A stretch of 64,000 nucleotides of DNA from Chloroflexota bacterium (lineage in GTDB: Bacteria; Chloroflexota; UBA11872; VXNJ01). The stretch is taken from assembly GCA_026707405.1 (NCBI GenBank), contig JAPOWW010000020.1, forward strand, positions 62,001 to 126,000. The letters run 5' to 3'. A model generated the notes under the pieces. That model did no database searches, had not been told where the DNA came from, and saw only the letters and a program-made list of their open reading frames with translations. Shown piece after piece: positions 24,931 to 32,793 of the stretch; position 1 is the first letter of the stretch, and each line of letters starts with the position of its first letter. The translations under genes and the position numbers were made by a program.

Positions 24931-26019
24931 TCAGTTGCGGGCGGCGGCCTCCGCGACCTGCAGCTCGGGCAGCGGCGACTTCGTAACCAGCGACCTCGCC
25001 ATGCCGAACCCGTCCCACGCCTTGCCGTCTTCCTGCCACACGGCGTCGCAGTTGCGGCAGAGCGAGTAGTCGTCCAGCCGGCCGGCCACCTGCTCGCGTC
25101 TGATCGCCTGGAACTGCGGGCCGTTCCATACCTCCATCAGGCTGTTCCGGTTCAGATCGCCGACTATCTGCTCGCTGGTGAAGTCGGCGCAGCACGCCGG
25201 CACCGTGCCGTCCCAGTAGATGGCCATCGATTTCCAGAGCCAGTTGCAGGGGAAGTAGTGCTGCCCGTGCGGCGCGGCCTGATAGCCGTCCTGCCCGGTA
25301 CCCATGGTTCCGGCCCAGCCGTGCGCCCAGAATGTGTCCCACTCGTCGACCGGCAGCCCTTCGAATTGCCGCTTGAAGCTCTCGGGCACAGTCGCCGTGG
25401 TGCTGTGGTCCCCGCCGAATAGCTGTATCACCTGCATGACCACGTAAGGCTTGCTGGATTTACGGATCAGCTTCTCGTGCAGCAGCATCAGCGTATTGCG
25501 GAGCGTTCGTTCGTACTTCGCCCCCTTGCGCATCTTCTCGTAAAGCTCCTTCTGTCCGGCGTCGAAGCTGATGGTCAGCTTGCCGAGCCCGGAATCGAGG
25601 AGCTGCCGTATGTAGTCCTCCGTCAACATCGTCGCGTTAGTGCTTATGTGGGCCACGATGCCGGCGTCTTCGCATATGCGAATCATCTCGAATATGCGTT
25701 TGTGCAGGAACGACTCGCCCCTGAAGAACAGGTTGATTTCCCTAACGCTGCCCTTGGCCTGATCGATGATGCTTCGATAGAGGTCCATGTCCATGAATCC
25801 GGTCTCGGACATCTGGACCTCGTCGAGCGACTGCGGGCACATGATGCACCGCAGATTGCACAGGCTGGTCGGCTCGACGTGCAACTTGATCGGACCGTAG
25901 GGCAGCTCAATGGACCCGTTCATCCAGTGGTAGGCGAACTGCGCGGTTTTTGGATGCAGGATCGCGCGGTGACGCTTGAACTTGGTGACAAGCTCGGTCG
26001 CCGACTTGATCTTGTTCAT
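24931..26019 (-). CDS. radical SAM/SPASM enzyme
   Basis: A 362-residue enzyme. 'CNLRCIMC' supplies the 4Fe-4S/SAM site (Cys54, 58, 61), with 'GGDH', 'LTISFDAG' and the barrel strands in order. The C-terminal SPASM region has further cysteines ('CNWLWKSMAIYWDG', 'VPACCADF', 'LCRNCDAVW') for one or two auxiliary clusters. The family modifies peptides or sugars; in glycan operons such proteins can catalyse dehydration or epimerisation. Its ATG overlaps the Trm112-like gene (ATGA). Last gene of the coupled operon. Confidence 0.9.
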   Translation of the reverse strand: MNKIKSATELVTKFKRHRAILHPKTAQFAYHWMNGSIELPYGPIKLHVEPTSLCNLRCIMCPQSLDEVQMSETGFMDMDLYRSIIDQAKGSVREINLFFRGESFLHKRIFEMIRICEDAGIVAHISTNATMLTEDYIRQLLDSGLGKLTISFDAGQKELYEKMRKGAKYERTLRNTLMLLHEKLIRKSSKPYVVMQVIQLFGGDHSTTATVPESFKRQFEGLPVDEWDTFWAHGWAGTMGTGQDGYQAAPHGQHYFPCNWLWKSMAIYWDGTVPACCADFTSEQIVGDLNRNSLMEVWNGPQFQAIRREQVAGRLDDYSLCRNCDAVWQEDGKAWDGFGMARSLVTKSPLPELQVAEAAARN

Positions 26020-26267
26020 TCGACCGGGCCGCCGGCCCTCTCGTTCTCGGGGATCGGCTCCGCCTCATCTATGAGCATTATCGGAATACCGTCCTGGATC
26101 GGATATCTCAACTGGCTCTTTTCGCAATACAGCCAGTTGCCGCGTTGTTCCAGCGGCCCGTGGCTCTTTGGACACACGAGAATTTCCATCAGCTCGGGGC
26201 TTATGGGTTCTACTGATTCGTCGGATTCGCTCATGTTCAGCAGCTCGAAAGTGGTGCTCGGCGACAT
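26016..26267 (-). CDS. Trm112-like / UPF0434 zinc-ribbon protein
   Basis: An 83-residue protein. 'ELMEILVCPKSHGPLEQ' and 'WLYCEKSQLRYPIQDGIPIMLIDEA' match the Trm112/YcaR family, which in bacteria often precedes glycan genes and may bind methyltransferases. Only two cysteines are present, instead of the usual four, so zinc binding may be lost. The ATG at 26265-26267 is used; ATG at 26232-26234 is possible. Overlaps the radical SAM gene by 4 bases and follows the large membrane protein by 17 bases. Confidence 0.85.
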   Translation of the reverse strand: MSPSTTFELLNMSESDESVEPISPELMEILVCPKSHGPLEQRGNWLYCEKSQLRYPIQDGIPIMLIDEAEPIPENERAGGPVE

Positions 26268-26284
26268 TGTCCCAGTCTTGAAAC

Positions 26285-28534
26285 CTAAAGCATGAAATGG
26301 AGAGTGTCAAAGGCTAGGAAAACGAGCGCCGCCCCCGCCAGCGTCACATTCCTTAACCCGCGCGACACGTTATCCGTTACGGGGAGCGACCGAAGCAACA
26401 AGCCGAGCGATACGAGGGCCACGATCTGGACCACGATCAGGGCGCCCATCACTATCCCGACCAGCACCTTGTGGTTGTAGTAATTCGCCCACATGGTCAT
26501 GCTCCAGAAGTCGAGCCCCAGGCCGTCTTGCGGTCTTGCCGGGAACGCGTCGATGCCGAATCTGTTCCAGGGCGCCCGGCCGAGCGCGTCCTGCACCAGG
26601 TCGAGACGGTCGGGCAGCAGCAGTTCGGTGACATCGGCTCTGAGCAGCCACAGGTGTCCCAGAAGCGGCGTGAATTGCGGCGCGAACAGAACCGCCGCCA
26701 GGTCTCCTTCGGGCTGTTTCGCCGACCACCGCTGGTATTCGCTGCCGCCGTAAACGCCGCCGTTTTCGGGAAGCTGCCAAACGATCTGATCCGCGTACAA
26801 ACCGAGGTATTGATCGAAGTCTTTTGAAATGCCGAGAATCTGCGGTACGACGCTGATCGCTATCAAGACTCCGGCGCCCAGCGCCGCCCAGCGCCGCCGC
26901 TGCGCCCCGATCCACTGGAACGCCGGCGCGGCCATGCAGACCAGCAGGGGTAGAGTCGGCACCAGATAGCGAGGCCCCCAGGCGTTGCCGCCGTACCAGA
27001 CTTCCTTCTTCGAATAGAGCAGCAGGTACGCGATCGGGATCGCAAAGAACACGAGCGAGCGCCATCCGTGCCGTCTGGCGAACCAAATGCTCGCCGGAAT
27101 CGAAATCAGCAAAATCGGGTTGTAGAGGAAGAGGCCCTTGCCCCAACTGATAAGGAGTCCTTTAACCCCAAGCGCCAGCGGCACCGCGAACCATCCCCGT
27201 TGAATTCCGCCTATCAACTCTTCCTCGTAAAGCAGCCTGAAATCCAGCACGACGGCGAGGAAAACGAGCGTCGGTACCACGACCAGCACAAAAGGAGCTG
27301 CGAAGGCGATGGCAGGTTTCCACGTCCGAGCGGGCAGTCGCGCCCACGAAGTACCGGTCCGCTTATGCGACATCACCAATTGCAGCAGGATCCCGGGCAG
27401 GGCGATAACGGCGACGTACTTCGCAAACACCGCGGCGAGCCCCCAAAGGCCCGTAAGCACGGCGTAGCGCAGCCGCAGAGCGTCGCCGTACCGGAGCGCC
27501 GCCCAAACGCCCCCCATTAGGAAGAACGTAACGCTGGGTTCCGAAAAGTCGAACTTGGCGTAAGGCCAGGCCATCGTCGCCAGCCCGTAGACGAGCGACA
27601 ACGCCAAGGCCACCCCGCTGCCGTAGCCCAGTATCCTCACGACCTTAAACAGCAGGACCGCGGTTGCGGCCGTGAGGACCACGCTTAGCACCGGCGACCA
27701 GAATCGCAGGAAAAACTCCCGGTTTTGGCGCGCCGACCATACCCGCCCGCTGCCCGACACGTCCACGATCTCGCCCGAGTCCGCGTCTCGAAATCCGGCG
27801 GTCGCCAGGTAGAACCTGCCGGGCGGTCCGGTGTAGACGATCTCGGCGGACCGGACGTCGATCGGACTGTCGAATTCAAATCTGTGGAAGTAGAAGTTGG
27901 CGCGCGTGTTGCCGATGTGGTTGCCGGCCACTCGCACCCGCTCGTGTTGTATGACGTTGCGGACGTCCGCGCGCTCGTAGGCCCACTCGGCCGACTCGAT
28001 TCCCGCCCGGACCGGTAGCGGCGTCATTCCGCCGTCGGCGTCCGTAATCCGAATCGATACGACCTCCACGCCCTGCGAAATTGCGGCACTCAGTCCCAGA
28101 TGACTGATCAGGGTCATCTCCGAGTAGCGGCCTTGCGGAAAGTGCAACTTGATCGCGTGCCGTATCTCGGTTTCCGGATCTACTCCGATCTCGGGGAAAT
28201 GCGAGACGACGTATTCGTGACCGTCCACCGTTAGCCGGTCGCGCTGGGGGGCCGCTTCCGCCAGCGGTCTCGCAAGCGCCACTATCGGAGTGAGCAGAGC
28301 CGGCATTGCCACGCCCCACCGCGAGAAGTTTCTGTAGTGCCGGCGCAGGTACTCGCGGTCGGGGTCCAGCGCTATGCTCTTGGCCATCTCGAACGCGAAC
28401 TGCCCGTCGGGGCTGTAGCCAAAGCCGCCTCTGTTCACGCCCATCGTCAGCAGGTAGACGGCGGCCAAAAAGACGAAGATCAGCGGCGCCGGTCGGTTGA
28501 CCAGCGAGGCGGCCCTGTCCGTCAGTTCCTTCAC
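26285..28534 (-). CDS. polytopic membrane protein, GT39-like glycosyltransferase candidate
   Basis: About 749 residues with one N-terminal membrane segment ('LIFVFLAAVYLLTMGVN'), an extracytoplasmic region of about 230 residues carrying beta-rich sequence ('FEFDSPIDVRSAEIVYTG'), and at least nine further helices. 'GGFGYSPDGQFAFEMAKSI' near the start resembles the first loop of GT-C (PMT/ArnT) glycosyltransferases, where an acidic residue is catalytic; 'WYGGNAWGPRYLVPTLPLL' is another GT-C hallmark. It probably transfers sugars from a lipid carrier outside the membrane. GTG start overlaps the stop of the methyltransferase gene (GTGA). A single Asp in 'YSPDGQ' stands in for the usual DE pair. 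Confidence 0.72.
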   Translation of the reverse strand: MKELTDRAASLVNRPAPLIFVFLAAVYLLTMGVNRGGFGYSPDGQFAFEMAKSIALDPDREYLRRHYRNFSRWGVAMPALLTPIVALARPLAEAAPQRDRLTVDGHEYVVSHFPEIGVDPETEIRHAIKLHFPQGRYSEMTLISHLGLSAAISQGVEVVSIRITDADGGMTPLPVRAGIESAEWAYERADVRNVIQHERVRVAGNHIGNTRANFYFHRFEFDSPIDVRSAEIVYTGPPGRFYLATAGFRDADSGEIVDVSGSGRVWSARQNREFFLRFWSPVLSVVLTAATAVLLFKVVRILGYGSGVALALSLVYGLATMAWPYAKFDFSEPSVTFFLMGGVWAALRYGDALRLRYAVLTGLWGLAAVFAKYVAVIALPGILLQLVMSHKRTGTSWARLPARTWKPAIAFAAPFVLVVVPTLVFLAVVLDFRLLYEEELIGGIQRGWFAVPLALGVKGLLISWGKGLFLYNPILLISIPASIWFARRHGWRSLVFFAIPIAYLLLYSKKEVWYGGNAWGPRYLVPTLPLLVCMAAPAFQWIGAQRRRWAALGAGVLIAISVVPQILGISKDFDQYLGLYADQIVWQLPENGGVYGGSEYQRWSAKQPEGDLAAVLFAPQFTPLLGHLWLLRADVTELLLPDRLDLVQDALGRAPWNRFGIDAFPARPQDGLGLDFWSMTMWANYYNHKVLVGIVMGALIVVQIVALVSLGLLLRSLPVTDNVSRGLRNVTLAGAALVFLAFDTLHFML

Positions 28535-29763
28535 TCCAGCCAGACCCGCCTTACGGCAACTCCCAGATCGCGCGTATCGGCGCCTCCCAGCAGCTCCGCC
28601 GGTGACCACGATTGATCGAGGCCAAGCTCGACTTCCAGAATCCCCGGCTCGCCAGCCGGCGGAAGCTGAACCGAAACAGTCGCCCAGTTATCGGGTTCAA
28701 CCTCGAACTCGGCCGACGCTCCATCCGCTGAAATCCGCCCCGTGACGGAACGGTTCAACTCCCTCGGTCCCGAATAGAAACGGACCGCCGCCCGCCCGTG
28801 GACTTTCCCGCGCCTCAGGCGGAACATGCAGTCGCGGCCGGTCCAGCGTATGGCCGGCGGCCAGACCTCCAGGCGGTGGATACCCCGGCCAAGCTGGGAT
28901 TCGGGCGCGTTCTCCATATCCAGCGTTGACTCCCACACCCTGCCGTAGGCCTGGACGTCGAAAAACATATCCTCCGGATAGGAATATCCGGGACCTCCCG
29001 ATTTTCTGGCGCGGACTTGAATGTCGTCCAGAAAAGCGGTACCCAGGCGGAGCCGTTCGAGCCGCCCGGTGATGCGTTTCAGGAACGGAGCGTAGTTGTA
29101 ACCCGGGTCCATGTGGATGGATGCTACTTCGACCGAGAATCCGTTGGACTCCAGCAACCGGACCAGCTCGGACCTCGTAAATTCCCGGGCGTGACGGCTC
29201 GTTACGCCCCAGCCCGAATAGGGCGGATAGATGTTCCTGCCACGAGCGACTTTCCAGAAGTTTTCGAGCCGCACGGCATTCGGAGTGCTGAGAATGAAGT
29301 GCCCGCCCGGTTTGAGCACCCTGTTTATTTCGTGGATTGCGTGGACGGGATCGTACCCTAGATGCTCGATGACCTCGCATAGAAACACTACGTCGTAGGT
29401 CTCGTCGTCGTATGGAAACTCGTCGAATTCGATATTGAACCGGTCGTATTCAATCTCCAGTGGTTCGCCCACGTCCCGCCGCCGCAGCTCAAAGCGGCCG
29501 TCTTCACCGCCGCCGCGGTCGTCCTCGTTTACGCAGCGCACTTCCGCGGGAAAATGCTTCAGCAAGAGCGCGGTCATGAAATAGGGCTGGGCGCCTATCT
29601 CCAGTATCCGCGAGTCGGGTCCCAGCGGCGGCAGCAGCGACAGGCTTGTCAGTATTCGATCGACAGCCGTATCGAGAAATCCCTCCAGCCCCTCGCCTGT
29701 CACATGCTCGAACCCGTACAGATAGCGGCGCGCGGCGGCGGGAGATGGCAAAGGCGGTCGCAT
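28531..29763 (-). CDS. methyltransferase with C-terminal beta-rich accessory module
   Basis: A 410-residue protein. Residues 1-250 are a class I methyltransferase: 'SRILEIGAQPYFMTALLLKHF', 'VVFLCEVIEHLGYDPVHAI', 'INRVLKPGGHFILSTPNA'. Residues 290-410 form a separate module starting 'QLGRGIHRLEVWPPAIRW' and ending 'DTRDLGVAVRRVWLE'. The same 121-residue module, with identical length, ends the Wzt protein at 32790, and variants occur in the two glycosyltransferases of the operon. It probably methylates a sugar, perhaps capping the chain, while the module binds glycan or another operon product. The membrane-protein gene overlaps its 3' end and it lies 8 bases after the GT4 gene. Confidence 0.85.
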   Translation of the reverse strand: MRPPLPSPAAARRYLYGFEHVTGEGLEGFLDTAVDRILTSLSLLPPLGPDSRILEIGAQPYFMTALLLKHFPAEVRCVNEDDRGGGEDGRFELRRRDVGEPLEIEYDRFNIEFDEFPYDDETYDVVFLCEVIEHLGYDPVHAIHEINRVLKPGGHFILSTPNAVRLENFWKVARGRNIYPPYSGWGVTSRHAREFTRSELVRLLESNGFSVEVASIHMDPGYNYAPFLKRITGRLERLRLGTAFLDDIQVRARKSGGPGYSYPEDMFFDVQAYGRVWESTLDMENAPESQLGRGIHRLEVWPPAIRWTGRDCMFRLRRGKVHGRAAVRFYSGPRELNRSVTGRISADGASAEFEVEPDNWATVSVQLPPAGEPGILEVELGLDQSWSPAELLGGADTRDLGVAVRRVWLE

Positions 29764-29770
29764 CGTCAGC

Positions 29771-31354
29771 TCAGGCTACCGAGTCGACCAGTTCCAGCAA
29801 GCGCCGTCGAAACCGGTCCTCGCTGAAACGCGCCGCCGATCCTACCGCCGCTCGCGAAAGGCGCTGGAGCATGTCGCGGTCTTCGATCAGCCCGACCGTC
29901 AGATCGATCAACTCCCGCCGCGAGTCCCACAGCAGACCGTCCGATCCGTGACTTACCAGCTCCGGCTGGCCTCCTTTATTGATAACTACCGGTACGCATC
30001 CCGACGCCATCGCTTCGACCGTGGTAATTCCGAAGTGCTCAAACTTGACCGGGTTCTTGTCTACATTCTCGCCGTAGCCGCTGGCGTGCCAGTAGATCGA
30101 CGCTCGCTCGTACAGTTTCTTTAGCTCCTCGAACGAAAGATCGGGATGAAGAGTTACCGGCAATCCCTCGGCGGCTCGTTTCAAATTGTCGAAGTATTCC
30201 TGGTCTATCTTTCGCGGTCCCTTGTTGCCCGCCAGGTGAAGCTCCCACCCGACCGCCCCCCGCCGCAGCATTTTCGCAAAAGAGCGAATCATGAACTCAT
30301 GGTTCTTCGAGTGTCCGCCCTCGCCAAAGAAACGGCCAACGCTCAATATAATCGGGTCCTTTCGACCCGGCTTGTAGTCGCTGACCGCCACGGGCGGGTA
30401 CAGGATCGGGCCTTCACGATCCCAATAATGGCGCATCCAGCGCAGCGAAAACTCCGATATCGGGCAGAAAAGCTGGTAGCTGTCCAGGAAATCGAGCGAC
30501 CCGTATTCGGGCAGCCCCTCAAGTCGGAGTCCAAGCCTCGGCAACAGTCGCCGGAAAACCAGATCGTAGACCTGGTGCCGCAGGCTTGCGACGGCCACGT
30601 CGGAAACGGCCAGCCCGATGTTGCGATTGTCGTCCTTCCCCAAGGCTGATTCGGGATTGTAGACGTCGCAACTCAGGTCCAGGTCCAGCGTCGAATTCCG
30701 CGCCATTCCCGCCGGCACTTTCATTTCCCATCGCACGAATTTGCCCTCTTCAGGCTCGATGGCGATGGTCCCGATGTCCTGACCGGCAACCCGGCAAGAT
30801 GCCGAGATCGTTCCAAGCTTGGCCGGCCGGAAGTTGCCGCAGACCACCTCGACCTTAAGCTCCCGAGAATTTTGGGGAACCCCTATACGCACGGTCGATT
30901 CGTCCGAGGCGTATCTGAACCAGCCGCGTCCGAGCTCCTGTATGTCGTAGAACCCGTCGCGGTATTCGGCGAGCAGCATCTCCTTGATGAGGGACATGCC
31001 GACCTTCCTGCGAATCCGCGCCCAGACGCTGTTCTCGACCGGCGAGGGGAACAAGACCAGCATCATGCTCTTTCCCGCCGCCGACGGTTGAGACGACATG
31101 AAAGACGCATTGATGAACAGGTCGTAATCGCGGGTAAAGTCGACGAATCGATTGGGCGGCAGCGCCGGAATCACCTTCAGGTTGACGTTGCTCAAGTCAA
31201 TGTTGAGCCTCGCCGCCAGCCTCTCCCGGTCGACCGCGCGATGAGTTACGAGATCGACCGGGCGGTCCTCGGCGAGCACCGCGGCGGCCATGCAGGAGTG
31301 TCTTTCGCCGCCGCCCATCGTGTGCAGCCAGCGGTTGTATACGGCGGTCCTCAA
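29771..31354 (-). CDS. GT4 family glycosyltransferase with an inserted module
   Basis: About 527 residues. The N-terminal half begins 'RTAVYNRWLHTMGGGERHS', typical of GT-B glycosyltransferases; the C-terminal half has 'ILSVGRFFGEGGHSKNHEFMIRSF', 'ELHLAGNKG', 'YWHASGYGENVDKNPVKFEHFGITTVEAMASGCVPVV', the GT4 donor-binding site with its E-x7-E-like acidic pair. Between them, residues 140-256 hold an extra beta-rich domain beginning 'ELGRGWFRYASDESTVRIGV' and ending 'DNRNIGLAVSDV', related to the modules at the ends of the methyltransferase and Wzt. TTG at 31352-31354 overlaps the GT2 stop (TTGA); GTG at 31369 is an alternative. Confidence 0.87.
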   Translation of the reverse strand: MRTAVYNRWLHTMGGGERHSCMAAAVLAEDRPVDLVTHRAVDRERLAARLNIDLSNVNLKVIPALPPNRFVDFTRDYDLFINASFMSSQPSAAGKSMMLVLFPSPVENSVWARIRRKVGMSLIKEMLLAEYRDGFYDIQELGRGWFRYASDESTVRIGVPQNSRELKVEVVCGNFRPAKLGTISASCRVAGQDIGTIAIEPEEGKFVRWEMKVPAGMARNSTLDLDLSCDVYNPESALGKDDNRNIGLAVSDVAVASLRHQVYDLVFRRLLPRLGLRLEGLPEYGSLDFLDSYQLFCPISEFSLRWMRHYWDREGPILYPPVAVSDYKPGRKDPIILSVGRFFGEGGHSKNHEFMIRSFAKMLRRGAVGWELHLAGNKGPRKIDQEYFDNLKRAAEGLPVTLHPDLSFEELKKLYERASIYWHASGYGENVDKNPVKFEHFGITTVEAMASGCVPVVINKGGQPELVSHGSDGLLWDSRRELIDLTVGLIEDRDMLQRLSRAAVGSAARFSEDRFRRRLLELVDSVA

Positions 31355-32793
31355 CGGTCGGCCATCCACGGTTCGAACAGTTCCGGCCCGTGCGGACCGG
31401 CGCGCCGCTCCCCGGCTCGCCTGACCAGCCCCGCCGGCAGCATTCGAATGAACCAGAGCAGCGCCCCGAGCCGCGCCGCGAAGTTCGCGAGCTCGCCCGG
31501 CTTGCGGAACGGCTCTCTCAGGGCTTGCCGGGCCGATGCCGAGCCGGACCGGAGTGTTCCGACAACATCGCCCGCCAGCGCGCGAAACGCCACCATCGGT
31601 GGCCAGTGCTTGAGAATGACGTAGAGCCTGCTCCGGAATACGTGCGAGATGAAGAAAGGGGACCACTCGACCGCCACGCCGCTGTGGTGGTGTCTTATCG
31701 TCGAATCCGGCGTGTAGACAACGCGCCATCCCCGACGCCTGGCGCGGATGGCAAGATCGGTGTCTTCGTAATACATGAAGATACTTTCGTCGAAGTAGCC
31801 GATTTCCCTTAACATCGTCTTCCTCAGCAAGACCCCGGCCCCGTTGAACGAGAATACTTCCCGCTTGTCGGAGTAGGCCGGTCCGTCCCAGTCGTAGTAG
31901 ACATTGCCGTGGGATATCACGGTACCCCGATCTCGTGAGGAGCCGTCCGGGAGCGGATAGCTGCCCGCATTCTGGACCACTGGCCGGGCCAGGTCGCGGC
32001 AGCCGGCCGGGAGGTCGAATTCGAATATCTCGGTTTTGTCGCCGGCATCTCCCTCGAACACCAATTCGTCCCCAACCCGAACCGAAAAGCGTACTTTGCC
32101 TCCGTCCGGCCGCGGAGCGGAAGCTCCCAGACGAAGACGGATCGCCCCGCCGTCCGGGCAGGCCAGCCCTAATTCCGCCTTTCCGAGCGACCATCTGAAC
32201 CCGCGCCCGTGCTCGTCCAGCTCCGCCCCGCCGAAACCCGACCGGAACTCGACGGGCACGCATACGCCGTCGGAGCTGGCCTCGACGCATTGCACGCGCA
32301 GTCCGAGGCTGCGTTCGTCACCACCCACGCCCGCGTTTTTGGGCGTGAAGGTCGGCGATTGAATCACGACCGGAATACGGTCCTGAAAGAGAAGCAGCTT
32401 CGGCTGCGCCGCGCCCGCGGCGGGGTCCGCTTCCAGCGTCTCGACCAGCGGCCGCAGCCAGTCCGGTTCGACTTCAGTATCGGGATTGACGAGGGCGACG
32501 TACGGCCCCGGCGCTTGGCGCATCGCAAGGTTGTTGCCGGCCGAGAATCCGCAATTTGATCCGGCCTCGACTATGCGGACGCCCTGCGGAAACTCCGCCC
32601 GGACCAGATCCAGCGACCCGTCGGTGGAGGCGTTGTCGACGACTACTATTTCCATCGAGTCGTTCGGATATTCCGACGCGAGAAGCGACCTCAAACACGG
32701 TCCGATAAAGCGCTCCGCGTTGTAGTTCAGGACTACGACGGTGACGAAAGGTGCCTTAGACCCGGCGCGGCTCTCGGCCGGGGATGTCGTCAT
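31351..32793 (-). CDS. GT2 family glycosyltransferase with an inserted module
   Basis: A 480-residue GT-A enzyme. 'VTVVVLNYNAERFIGPCLRSLLA', 'EIVVVDNASTDGS', 'YVALVNPDTEVEPDWL' (D-x-D-type site) and later 'FFNGAGVLLRKTML', 'DESIFMYYEDTDLAIRARRRGWRVVYTPDS' are characteristic of rhamnosyltransferase-like GT2. About 150 residues (140-290) interrupt the domain. The insert contains 'DERSLGLRVQCVE' then 'EHGRGFRWSLGKAELGLA', the two signatures of the operon's shared module but in reversed order, as in a circular permutation. Note 'SFNGAGVLLRK' follows the insert directly. The ATG overlaps the Wzt stop (ATGA). The basic C-terminal tail probably lies along the membrane. Confidence 0.87.
   Translation of the reverse strand: MTTSPAESRAGSKAPFVTVVVLNYNAERFIGPCLRSLLASEYPNDSMEIVVVDNASTDGSLDLVRAEFPQGVRIVEAGSNCGFSAGNNLAMRQAPGPYVALVNPDTEVEPDWLRPLVETLEADPAAGAAQPKLLLFQDRIPVVIQSPTFTPKNAGVGGDERSLGLRVQCVEASSDGVCVPVEFRSGFGGAELDEHGRGFRWSLGKAELGLACPDGGAIRLRLGASAPRPDGGKVRFSVRVGDELVFEGDAGDKTEIFEFDLPAGCRDLARPVVQNAGSYPLPDGSSRDRGTVISHGNVYYDWDGPAYSDKREVFSFNGAGVLLRKTMLREIGYFDESIFMYYEDTDLAIRARRRGWRVVYTPDSTIRHHHSGVAVEWSPFFISHVFRSRLYVILKHWPPMVAFRALAGDVVGTLRSGSASARQALREPFRKPGELANFAARLGALLWFIRMLPAGLVRRAGERRAGPHGPELFEPWMADR

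Noticed and set aside
29771-32290. Extended 839-residue reading of the GT4 gene
   Set aside because: The added N-terminal part is a shifted-frame shadow of the GT2 gene. The GT4 homology begins at 'RTAVYNRWLHTMGGG', right at the TTGA overlap.
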